Translations under genes and position numbers: made by a program
From: SXOA01 sp046153945
GTDB lineage: Bacteria; Planctomycetota; Planctomycetia; Pirellulales; Pirellulaceae
Assembly (NCBI GenBank): GCA_046153945.1
Contig: JBJXFF010000168.1
Location: forward strand, 22,973 to 86,972
Direction: 5' to 3'
Length of the DNA: 64,000 nt
Part shown: one piece after another, positions 17,640-28,600 of the stretch
Position numbering within the stretch: the first letter of the stretch is position 1
Layout of the letters: each line of letters opens with the position of its first letter
The notes under the pieces: generated by a model
The model's database searches: none
Told to the model about the DNA's origin: nothing
What the model saw: the letters and a program-made list of their open reading frames with translations, nothing else

Positions 17640-19454
17640 TTACTTTGCCAATTCTTCGAGCGCCATCCAGCGCTCGAGCGCTCCCGCCAACTCTTCTTCC
17701 AACTTTCTAAGCCGGCGACTCTCCTCGGCGATTTTCTCTTTCGACTGCTGGTAGAAAGTGGGTTCCGCCATTTCGCGGTGGAGCGCCTGAATGTCCGCCT
17801 CAGACTTCTCAATGGCAGCGGGGAGCGATTCAAGTTCCTGCCGCTCTTTGAAAGTGAGTTTGCGGGTGCCGGAAATAGAGGGCCTGGCAGACGAATCGGA
17901 CCGTTTGCTCTCACTGGCGCGGCGGGCAGTCGCTGTCGAGGCCGAAAAATTTCTCGTTCCTCGCTGCCGCTGCCAGTCGTCGTAGCCGCCGACGTATTCC
18001 CGGATGCCGCCGTCTTCAAACACAATGGTGCTGGTGGCGACGTTATTGAGAAATGCCCGGTCGTGACTCACCAGAATCACCGTCCCCTCAAACTGCACGA
18101 GCCGGTCTTCCAGCAGTTCCAGCGTTTCGGTATCCAGATCGTTCGTCGGCTCGTCGAGCACAATCACGTTTGCCGGCTTGGCGAAGAGCTTGGCCAGCAG
18201 GATGCGGTTGCGTTCGCCGCCTGAGAGAAATTGAACCTTCGTTCGGGCTCTTTCGGCGCTGAACAAGAAATCCCGCAGGTAGCCGATGATGTGCCGCGAG
18301 CTGCCGCCGACGTTCACCGTGTCGTAGCCGTCACCAACATTATCCTGGACCGATTTCTCCTCATCGAGCTGCTGCCGGAGTTGATCGAAGTAGGCGACTT
18401 GCAGCTTGGTCCCTAGGCGAATTGTCCCCTCCGTTGGCTGCAAATTACCGAGCAACACGCGGAGCAGGGTTGTCTTGCCCGCGCCGTTGGGGCCGATGAT
18501 GCCGATCTTGTCCCCCCGCATGATGCTGGTGGAGAAGTTCTCGAAGATGGGGCGCTCGCCATAGGAGAACGAGACCTCCTTCACCTCGGTGACCAGCATC
18601 CCGCTCCGTTCCGCTTCTTGAATGGAGAGGTTTACCTTGCCGGTCGCTTCCCGCCGCTCGCTCCGCACCAGCCGCAATTTTTCCAGGGCTCGCACGCGCC
18701 CTTCGTTGCGAGTCCTTCTCGCTTTGATGCCGGTCCTGACCCAAACCTCCTCCTCTGCCAGTTTTTTGTCGAACAGCGCGTTCTGCGTTTCTTCCGCGGC
18801 GAGGGCGGCTTCCTTGCGCTTAAGGAAGGTGTCGTAATCGCACGACCAGTCGAACAGCCGCCCCCGGTCGATTTCGAAAATACGGGTTGCGAGCTTGCGG
18901 AGGAACATCCGGTCGTGGGTGACGAACATCAGCGTCGTCCCCCAGCGGGCGAGAAACGCTTCCAGCCACTCGATAGCTGCCAGGTCCAAGTGGTTCGTCG
19001 GTTCGTCCAGCAGGAGCAAATCGGGGGCGGCAACGACCGCCTGGGCGATGAGGACGCGGCGCTTCATTCCGGATGACAGCGATTGACACTCTGCTTCTCG
19101 TGGGAGTTCCATGTCGGCCAGCACCCGCTCCACCCGCTGTTCGCCCTGCCAGGCCGTCTCGTGGTCAGCACTCAAATGGGGTATTCCGGCTGCCACGACC
19201 TCGCTCACCGTCCCCGCCATCTCCCGGGGCACATCCTGCGGCAACAGCGAAAGCCTCGTTCCAGGGGCGAAAACCACCTGCCCCCCGTCGGGCTGCACCT
19301 GGCCGCAGATAATCCGCATGAAGGTCGTCTTCCCTGACCCATTTCGCCCCAAAAGGCCAATCCGCTGCCCCGGCTCAATCTGGCACGAAACCCCATCGAG
19401 CAAAGGGGGCCCGCGATAACCAATCCGCAAATCCTTGACGCTGACGAGAGGCAT
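17640..19454 (-). CDS. ABC-F family ATPase (Uup-like)
   Basis: 604 residues from the ATG at 19454 (MPLVSVKDLRIGYRGPPLLD); the open frame upstream of it looks non-coding. Cassette 1: 'GRNGSGKTTFM', 'LSSGMKRRVLIAQA', 'LLLLDEPTNHLD'. Cassette 2: 'GPNGAGKTTLLR', 'LSGGERNRILLAKLF', 'VIVLDEPTNDLDTETL'. A C-terminal coiled coil from about 530 ('LTFKERQELESLPAAIEKSE') matches the Uup DNA-binding tail, and 'TNDLDTETLELLE' is also Uup-like. Uup has been linked to ribosome and Holliday-junction processing. It is immediately upstream of another ABC-F on the same strand, and the two differ enough not to be a recent duplication. Confidence 0.9.
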   Translation of the reverse strand: MPLVSVKDLRIGYRGPPLLDGVSCQIEPGQRIGLLGRNGSGKTTFMRIICGQVQPDGGQVVFAPGTRLSLLPQDVPREMAGTVSEVVAAGIPHLSADHETAWQGEQRVERVLADMELPREAECQSLSSGMKRRVLIAQAVVAAPDLLLLDEPTNHLDLAAIEWLEAFLARWGTTLMFVTHDRMFLRKLATRIFEIDRGRLFDWSCDYDTFLKRKEAALAAEETQNALFDKKLAEEEVWVRTGIKARRTRNEGRVRALEKLRLVRSERREATGKVNLSIQEAERSGMLVTEVKEVSFSYGERPIFENFSTSIMRGDKIGIIGPNGAGKTTLLRVLLGNLQPTEGTIRLGTKLQVAYFDQLRQQLDEEKSVQDNVGDGYDTVNVGGSSRHIIGYLRDFLFSAERARTKVQFLSGGERNRILLAKLFAKPANVIVLDEPTNDLDTETLELLEDRLVQFEGTVILVSHDRAFLNNVATSTIVFEDGGIREYVGGYDDWQRQRGTRNFSASTATARRASESKRSDSSARPSISGTRKLTFKERQELESLPAAIEKSEADIQALHREMAEPTFYQQSKEKIAEESRRLRKLEEELAGALERWMALEELAK

Positions 19455-19693
19455 GAAGCAAGCGGCGGGAAAGGATTGGGGCAGGCGGAGGAAAGGCAGG
19501 CTCGGACAAGGCCAACACAAACAGCCCTCCATTATGGCTGAGAACCCCCTTTTTCGTCAGGCCGCCTTTTCTTGGGTGAATTCCTGAAGTTTTTGCAGTA
19601 CTACATTCTGAAAACCCCTCTGCTTTGGCAAGATGCGTAAGCTATACTGGCTGGTGGCTCGCTTATTCCCCGCTCCTTTTTCCCCTCATCCCC

Positions 19694-20347
19694 GTGCATC
19701 AAGCCCTTGGCATCCTGGAAGTTACCGGCTTTACGCCGGCCATGGTCGCGTTGGACTGCATGGATAAGGCTGGGGATATCACGCTGCTGCAGACGGAGTC
19801 CAATGACTTCTATGGGGTAGTACTCAAGGTGCAGGGGAGCGTGGCCAACGTGACCGCAGCCATCGAGGCGGGCAAGGCTGCTGCCGAGAGGATGCAAGGG
19901 AAGCCGGTTGCCACGATCATCAACCGCCCGGATGACCGGGCCTGGGCCGCCCTCAAAAGTCCGCCTGAAACCAGTCCACTTATTCAACAAGCCGTGGTCA
20001 AAACGCCGGGCGAAAACCTCCCCGACATCTCGAATTCCAGCCCATCCAGTCGTAAGGAACCTCCCGTGGCCGATACCAACTCCTTTGCCCTTGGCTTCAT
20101 CGAAACGCAAGGCTTCACCGCTGTCTTCGAAGCCATCGACAGCGCCTGCAAAGCCGCCAACGTGGAAGTGATGGGCAAAGAAAAGCTCGGTGGCGGCTAC
20201 ATCACGGTAATCGTGAAGGGGGACGTCGCCGCCGTGAAAGCCGCCATTGAAGCCGGCACGGCCAAGGTGCAAGGTCTGGGCAAACTCATCGCCAGCCACG
20301 TCATCCCCCGTCCCAGCGCCGCGGTGCTGGCTCTGCTGCCGAAGTAG
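19694..20347 (+). CDS. Tandem-domain bacterial microcompartment shell protein (BMC-T)
   Basis: 217 residues if started at the GTG at 19694, which places 'VHQALGILEVTGFTPAMVALD' at the N-terminus as expected for a BMC domain; an earlier TTG at 19625 adds non-homologous residues. Domain 1 (about 3-90) and domain 2 (about 130-217, 'ALGFIETQGFTAVFEAIDSA', 'VKGDVAAVKAAIEAG', 'ASHVIPRPSAAVLALLPK') are two BMC folds joined by a linker of about 40 residues, which defines BMC-T trimers that form pseudohexameric shell tiles, often with gated pores. No BMC-H, BMC-P pentamer or cargo enzyme gene is nearby, so this is an isolated shell gene. No Shine-Dalgarno is seen before the GTG. Confidence 0.85.
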   Translation: MHQALGILEVTGFTPAMVALDCMDKAGDITLLQTESNDFYGVVLKVQGSVANVTAAIEAGKAAAERMQGKPVATIINRPDDRAWAALKSPPETSPLIQQAVVKTPGENLPDISNSSPSSRKEPPVADTNSFALGFIETQGFTAVFEAIDSACKAANVEVMGKEKLGGGYITVIVKGDVAAVKAAIEAGTAKVQGLGKLIASHVIPRPSAAVLALLPK

Positions 20348-20719
20348 TCAGTACATCTCGCCCTTCACTCCGAAGGAACTGACTTCGATTCACGATTCAC
20401 AGGCGGTATTCTGCGCGACTTACGTCACAACGCCTTGCCGCAAACCTCTCAAAAGTCACGGCTTGCGACAAATCAACTCGGCAAAAGTTGATTCAAGGTG
20501 CCGTTTCTTGATTCATTCTGATTAATAATTTTTCTTCACTTATAACGTTACAAGAATGTTACTTATAAGGTACTTATTTCATAACGGTGATAAGATACTT
20601 CTGACTTACCGGGCGACTCCCAAATTCTAAACTTCCTCTCGCCCCAAGCCCGCGCGAACCTTTTCCGCGCTTTTGCCCATCGACATTCTGCAAATTGTCA
20701 AAGATCACGCCCTCTCCCT
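20348..20719. other. AT-rich intergenic region with short direct and inverted repeats
   Basis: No gene seen in these 372 bp. An 8-bp perfect inverted repeat (AATCAACT 20471-20478 and AGTTGATT 20486-20493, 7-nt loop) has no following T-run, so it is not an obvious terminator. From about 20515 to 20600 the sequence becomes strikingly AT-rich and holds two near-identical direct repeats. The region ends at the left inverted repeat of the insertion sequence. Confidence 0.5.
20538..20573. repeat. Two direct repeats of an ACTTATAA-type motif
   Basis: ACTTATAACGTTAC at 20538-20551 and ACTTATAAGGTAC at 20561-20573, start to start 23 nt apart, inside an AT-rich stretch that contrasts with the GC-rich surroundings. 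They could be protein-binding sites or chance in low-complexity sequence. Confidence 0.35.
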
Positions 20720-20731
20720 CACGGCTACTCA
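20720..20731 (+). repeat. Left terminal inverted repeat of the insertion sequence
   Basis: CACGGCTACTCA, exact reverse complement of the right end at 21964-21975. Confidence 0.8.
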
Positions 20732-20807
20732 TTAATTGAACCTGCATAGGACTTGGTCCGTAGGAGGTTCAACGGAGTCTTTTTCCGTTACTCATGGAGG
20801 TGTTGTG

Positions 20808-21966
20808 GTGAACACGGTCGCCGCTGGGGATTTGCTAGCCGTGCTGGCAAAGATCCCCGATCCACGCGGGCGACAGGGACGACGCTTTGGTCTGTCGGCC
20901 ATGCTGGCCACGGTGGTGTGCGGAATCCTGACGGGAGCGCGGGGCTACACCGCGATTGCCGAATGGATTCACCGTCAAGAGGTTCCAGTTTGGCACTGGC
21001 TGGGTTACACGCGCAAACCCCCGTGCCCCAATGCGTTCCGCGATTTGCTCATGGCACTGGACTCCGCTGCTTTGGAGTCTGTGCTGCGGGAATGGGCCGA
21101 GATATTACTCGGCGAGACAATGCCGCCCGGCGAGACAATGCCGCCGGAGTTACAGGCGGTCGCGATGGACGGTAAGACGCTCTGCAGTACGCTGGCCAGC
21201 CACGGTCGCAGCGTGCATCTGCTGTCGGTGATCGATCAGCGGACTGGTTTCGTCCTCAGCCAGCAGGAAGTTGATGGCAAGACCAACGAGCACAAAGGAG
21301 CGCTGCAACTCCTCAAAACCATCGTCCTCAAGGGCCGCCTGGTGACCGGCGACGCCCTGTTCTGCCAGCGCGACTTGTGCCAGCAGATCGTGGACGATGG
21401 CGGACATTACTTCTTCGTGGTGAAGGATAATCAACCGAGCCTGAAAGAAGCCCTTGCGGCTGATTTTCGGCCCGGTTTTTCCCCCCTCCACAGAACGCGA
21501 GCGGCAGCAGCATCTTTCTCAGGTTGAAACCTGCCACAAGGGACATGGACGCTGGGAGCGGAGGCAACTCTCTGCCAGCACCCGCCTGGCCGGGAATTAT
21601 GATTGGCCAAGGCTCGCTCAAACCTGCCAACTCACACGCACGACGAAAAGCGGTACCAAGGAAACCGTCGAGGTGGTCCACGCAATTACCAGCCTCCCGC
21701 GTCCTCTGGCGGACGCTGCTGCGCTGCTCCACTTCAATCGCGAGCACTGGGGCATCGAAACCCTGCACTGGCATCGCGACGTGACCTTCGGCGAAGATCA
21801 TTGCCTCGTCCGACACCCCGCCGGCGGCCACGCCCTCGCCTGTTTCCGCAACACCGCCCTTAACCTCTTGCGGCGAAATCAGGTTAATGGCGTAATCAAC
21901 GCCGTTAGGGCCTTTGCGTCCAGTTCCGCAAAACTGCTCAAATTCCTATGCATCTTGAAACAGTGA
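20808..21966 (+). pseudogene. ISAs1-family transposase, interrupted by a frameshift
   Basis: The GTG at 20808 follows GGAGG (20796-20800) by 7 nt and begins MNTVAAGDLLAVLAKIPDPR. The first frame carries 'LPIGL'-type N-terminal DDE_Tnp_1-associated sequence, 'AVAMDGKTLCSTLASHG' (first catalytic Asp) and 'KGRLVTGDALFCQRDL' (second Asp), and runs out of homology at about 21480. The next frame supplies 'STERERQQHLSQVETC', 'WERRQLSAS' and 'HWGIETLHWHRDVTFGED' (catalytic Glu region), to the stop at 21966. The break lies in a T5C6 run (about 21476-21486): skipping one T joins the frames as GFPPSTERE. Either one base was inserted, or an assembly error occurred. An in-frame 18-bp duplication (21111-21146, GETMPP twice) is also present. 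Confidence 0.8.
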
Positions 21967-21975
21967 GTAGCCGTG
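21964..21975 (-). repeat. Right terminal inverted repeat of the insertion sequence
   Basis: TGAGTAGCCGTG, exact reverse complement of the left end; its first three bases double as the transposase stop codon. Confidence 0.8.
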
Positions 21976-22090
21976 ACGACGACCCACGTCTGTTCCTATT
22001 CTCGCCCCAGCGTGTTAGCATCAATTCCTCAGCCTGGACTGTTGAGTTGCGAGCAGGACTTTTGAGGCTTTGCGTTAACGGCACATTCTC

Positions 22091-23416
22091 ATGTTGAATC
22101 TCCTCTCCACCGACCCCAAGGACATCCATCGCCGGGAGTTTCTGCGCCTGGGTTCACTGGTTGCCGGCGGAGTGAGTCTGGCCGAAATGTTGCGGCAGAG
22201 GGCGAGGGGGCAAGACGCTCGCAACGATACCGCAGTCATCCAGGTCTTTCTGTGCGGTGGTCCCAGTCAACACGATACGTTTGATCCCAAGCCGCTCGCT
22301 CCAGCGGAATGCCGCCCTTTCGATTCCATCCAGACAGCGATGCCGGGCGTGCGGGTCACGGAATTCTTCCCGCGAGTGGCGGCCATCCTGGATGAGTTCT
22401 CGGTGGTCCGTTCCGTCGCACACGGCGACGGCAGCCACAATCACAGCGTCCACTGGCTGCAAACAGGCCGTTATCCCAGCAATATTGTCTTTGGCGCCAA
22501 TCAATATCCCGCCACCGGGACGGTGATCGCCAGATATCGGGGAGCCAACGAACGGGGGATTCCGCCGAATGTCGCGATACCGGAAGGATTCTACTACAGC
22601 ACGGCCTCCTATCTGGGGTCACGCTATAACCCCATGGAAGTCGGCGATCCGAACAAACCTGACTTCAGCGTCTCGAATCTCAAGCTGATTGACGGCATCA
22701 CCACAAATCGCCTCGAAGATCGGCTCAAGATTCTGCAGGGTCTGGATCGTTTTCGTCGCAACGTCGACACGCACGGCCAGTTCACGACAATGGATGCCTT
22801 TCAGGCGTCGGCGTACGACATGCTTTCCGGACCTGCCGTGCGGCGCGCGTTCGATATTTCGCGCGAAGATCCGCGGCTGCGCGATCGCTACGGACGAACG
22901 CGACTGGGGCAGGGGTGTCTCCTCGCCAGACGGCTGGTGGAAGCCGGCGTCACGTTTGTCAATGTGAAAGACTATGAGTTTTTTGAATGGGATCTGCATG
23001 GAACAGTCGGTGGGCCTGGCATCGAAGGGACGAAAACCAAAGGCCCGCATCTCGACATGGCGTTATCGAGTTTAATTATTGATCTGAAAGAACGCGGTCT
23101 TTTGGACCGCGTCCTGGTGCAAGTGTTTGGCGAGTTCGGGCGCACGCCGAACATCAATACGACAGCCGGCCGCGACCATTGGGGAAATGTTTTTACGGCC
23201 CTGTTCGCCGGCGGCGGGCTGCGCCACGGCCAGGTCATCGGTTCCAGCGATGCCAAGGGGGCCGTGCCACAGGATCGCCCGCTCGGCCCAACCGATTTGC
23301 TGGCGACGATGTACCGTTTCCTGGGCATTTCGACCGATCTGTCCCCAACCGATTTCTCTGGCAGACCGATTCCCTTGCTCCCCAGCGGCGAGCCAATCCG
23401 CGAGATGTTCGGCTGA
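22091..23416 (+). CDS. DUF1501 family protein with twin-arginine leader
   Basis: 441 residues. The N-terminus has 'HRREFLRLGSLVAGGVSLAEML', a Tat-type twin-arginine leader, so it is probably exported folded. Family marks are 'VIQVFLCGGPSQHDTFDPKP', 'VVRSVAHGDGSHNHSVHWLQTGR', 'GQGCLLARRLVEAGVTFVNV' and 'QVFGEFGRTPNIN...GRDHWGN', with His/Asp positions typical of the alkaline-phosphatase-like (sulfatase-type) fold. DUF1501 proteins are very abundant in planctomycetes, usually paired with cytochrome-domain PSD1 proteins; the biochemical role is not established. Here it has no PSD1 partner directly adjacent: a YyaL gene follows 113 nt later. Confidence 0.9.
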   Translation: MLNLLSTDPKDIHRREFLRLGSLVAGGVSLAEMLRQRARGQDARNDTAVIQVFLCGGPSQHDTFDPKPLAPAECRPFDSIQTAMPGVRVTEFFPRVAAILDEFSVVRSVAHGDGSHNHSVHWLQTGRYPSNIVFGANQYPATGTVIARYRGANERGIPPNVAIPEGFYYSTASYLGSRYNPMEVGDPNKPDFSVSNLKLIDGITTNRLEDRLKILQGLDRFRRNVDTHGQFTTMDAFQASAYDMLSGPAVRRAFDISREDPRLRDRYGRTRLGQGCLLARRLVEAGVTFVNVKDYEFFEWDLHGTVGGPGIEGTKTKGPHLDMALSSLIIDLKERGLLDRVLVQVFGEFGRTPNINTTAGRDHWGNVFTALFAGGGLRHGQVIGSSDAKGAVPQDRPLGPTDLLATMYRFLGISTDLSPTDFSGRPIPLLPSGEPIREMFG

Positions 23417-23529
23417 GCGGATGCATGAACGATGGCCCGTCTGGCCGGCGGGACGTTGCGGTATAGTAGGGTTTTGCACTCGTCGTCCGGGCCAGTGCTC
23501 TATCTCGACTAGCCCTGAGTTGAATTCCA

Positions 23530-25602
<2,073 letters not shown>

Positions 25603-25690
25603 CCAAATCTCCCGCCGCGGCTGCACTCAGCCGCTATAATGGTGTGGTGAATTCCTGCTTCTGCGATTGCCCCTACTTAAGAGGTTGCGG

Positions 25691-28600
25691 ATGTTGCTTC
25701 GATTTGGCTCGCTGGTCTTGGTTCTGGCGATGTTGGCATTAACGTGCCGTCCAGCGGCAGCGGAACAGCCTGACGCAAAGGACCTGGAAAAGACCTATGG
25801 CGGCGAAATTCGACCGCTTCTGGCGACCTATTGCCTGAAGTGTCATTCCGGTGACCGGATCGAGGCAGAGATCGACCTGGGAGCCATCGGCAGTTGGGCC
25901 GACGTCCGCAAACATCCCGAAACCTGGCAAAAAGTCGGCCAGATGCTGGATACCAACCAGATGCCCCCCAAAGATGAAAAACTGCCTTCGCCCGCAGAAA
26001 AGGAGAAGCTGGAAAAATGGGTCCACGGCTACCTGATAATGGAAGCACGGACGCGGGCGGGAGACCCAGGAAAAGTGGTGCTTCGCCGGCTGAACAATGC
26101 AGAATATACCTACACCTTGCGCGATCTGACCGGTGTCGACTCGCTCGATCCCGCCAAAGAATTTCCGGTCGATGGTGCCGCGGGCGAAGGATTCACAAAC
26201 ACGGGCAATGCCCTCGTGATGTCTCCGGCACTCGTGACCAAATATCTGGATGCCGCCAAGGAAATCGCCGACCACGCAATTTTGTTGCCGGATGGTTTTG
26301 TTCTTTCGCCGCATGCCACGCGGCGGGACTGGACGAACGACAAACTCGCCGAGATTCGCAACTTCTATCGCCCGTTTTCCGACGCCGGCGGCGGCGAGAA
26401 GGTGAATCTGCAAGGCATCGTCTTTGACACTAACGAAGGAGGCCGGCTGCCGCTGGAGAAGTATTTGCTCGCCACGGTGGCGGAGCGCGAGCGGCTGACG
26501 AAAGACGTTAAGAATATCGAAGTGGTGGCTCGCGAGCGAAAGCTGAATGCAAAATATCTTGGCCTGCTTTGGAAAAGCCTCACGAGCAAAGAGCCATCGC
26601 TGCTCTTGTCACCGCTGCGAAGCCACTGGCAAACAGCCAAGCCGGAAAACGCCCCGGCTCTTGCTGCCGAGATTTCCGCCTGGCAGAAATCGCTGTTCCG
26701 ATTCGGCAGCGTTGGGCATATTGGCAAAGTTGGCGGGCCGCAGCGGTGGCTGGAGCCGGTTAGCCCGCTCGTGACGCAGCAGGACATCCGTTTCAAATTT
26801 CCGCCGCAGTTGCCGACCGGAGAAATCACCATCACGCTGGTGACTTCCGATGCAGGCGACGGGCACGAGCACGACCTCGCGCTGTGGCAAAACCCGCGCA
26901 TTGTCGCTCCCGGCTGGCCCGACTTGCCGCTGAAGAATGTGCGGCACGTCATGCGGGAATTGACCGCTCGCCGTGAAATGCTTTTCGCCGCAACCGCAAA
27001 GTACCTCGTCGCTGCCGACGAAGCCGCTGCATCGCAGGGAAAAAGTTCAACGGGCGAACTTGCCAAAAAGCACGGCTTGGAGGCCGACTCGCTGGCGGCG
27101 TGGCTCAATTATCTGGGGATCGGTGCCGGCGGAAATGTCGAGTTGACCGGACACTTCACGAACAAGATCAATAACTCTGGAGCCTACGACTTCATCAAAG
27201 GCTGGGGAAGCGATGCCACTCCGCTGCTGCTCGCCAATTCGTCCGACAAGCACGTCCGAGTTCCCGGCAACATGAAGCCGCATGGCGTGGCGGTCCATCC
27301 TTCGCCCACGCTGCGGGCCGCCGCCGGGTGGAAAAGTCCCGTCACCGGCAAGGTTCGGATCGAAGGAGCCGTGACACATGCTCATCCCGAATGTGGCAAC
27401 GGCGTCACCTGGCTTGTGGAGTTGCGCCGCGGTTCGACCCGGCAAAGACTTGCCACCGGCACCGCGCAGGGGAACAAGGAGTTCAAATTCGGCCCGCTGG
27501 AGAACGTCTCGATTCAAGCCGGCGATCTGGTTTCGCTCCTCATCGGCCCGCGCGACGGAAGTCATTCCTGCGACCTCACCGCCATCGATCTCAAACTTTC
27601 CACGGCGGACGACAAGGACATCAAGGGGAAGACCTGGGATCTGGCCGCGGATGTTTCGGGGGACATTCTCGCTGGCAACCCGCACGCGGACCGGCTTGGG
27701 AACCAAGGCGTGTGGCATTTCTATACGGAGCCGGAACAGCAAACCGCCACTTCGCCCGTCATTCCAGCGGGGTCGCTCCTTTCCAAGTGGCAAGACGCCA
27801 AAGGGGCCGACGCCAGGAAGGCTGCAGCCGAAGTGGTTCAAAAGCTGCTCTCGGGAAAAATGCCGGAAGCGAGCGGTACACCGAATGCCGCCCTGTATCA
27901 GCAGTTGCGGGCTGGCGGCGGGCCGCTCCTTGGTGGGATCCTGCGAAATCTTTCGGCAGCCAAGGTTGAACCCGCAGATGGAACTATTAAGAAGGATGCG
28001 ATACCAAGTGATTGGGGCCTCGACCCGGCACTTTTTGGCAAGCATCCAAGCGGCGGGGAAGTGGATTCCGCCAGTATCTGCGTTCAAGCCCCTTCGGTTC
28101 TTGAGATTCGGCTTCCCGCCGATTTGGTGGAAGGCTGCGAACTTGTCGCAACCGGCGGGCTCGATCCGAAGGCCGGCGCGGAGGGAGGCGTTCAGTTGCA
28201 CGTCCTCAGCGGCAAGGCACCGGCGGATAGCGGCCTTCAACCCGCCGAGGTAAAGGTGACGCAAGCCGGCGGTCAGTGGACTGCCGATAATCGCCGGACG
28301 TCGTTTGCATCGCCGATTCTGGTGAACGAAGGGAGCCAGGCTCGCAAGCGGATCGAAGCCGGGTTTGAAGAGTTCCGGCAGTTGTTCCCAGCCGCACTTT
28401 GTTACACCAAGATTGTCCCCGTGGATGAAGTTGTCACTCTGACTCTTTTTTATCGCGAGGACGATCACCTATCGCGGCTGATGCTCGATGAGGCCCAGGC
28501 GAAGCAACTCGACAAGCTTTGGGACGAACTGCATTACATCAGCCAGGATTACCTGACACTGGTCGATGCCTTGGAACAGCTTATTCAGTATGCCACGCAG

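Larger units (their letters stand above)
20720..21975 (+). mobile_element. ISAs1-family insertion sequence with perfect 12-bp terminal inverted repeats
   Basis: CACGGCTACTCA at 20720-20731 and its exact complement TGAGTAGCCGTG at 21964-21975 bound an element of 1256 bp, a normal size for the ISAs1 family. The match extends to 13 of 14 bases inward. The transposase stop codon is the first three bases of the right repeat. The flanks (CTCTCCCT left, ACGACGAC right) show no target-site duplication, so the insertion is old or one flank was rearranged. The single transposase gene is frameshifted, so the copy is probably not autonomous. Confidence 0.8.

Noticed and set aside
19961..20347. Possibility that the BMC-T gene is two separate single-domain genes
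   Set aside because: The frame is continuous through the linker and there is no ribosome-binding site before domain 2, so a single tandem protein is favoured.
27047..28468. 473-codon minus-strand open frame inside the DUF1592-type gene
   Set aside because: Antisense shadow in GC-rich coding DNA; the translation looks non-biological and the plus strand is clearly coding.
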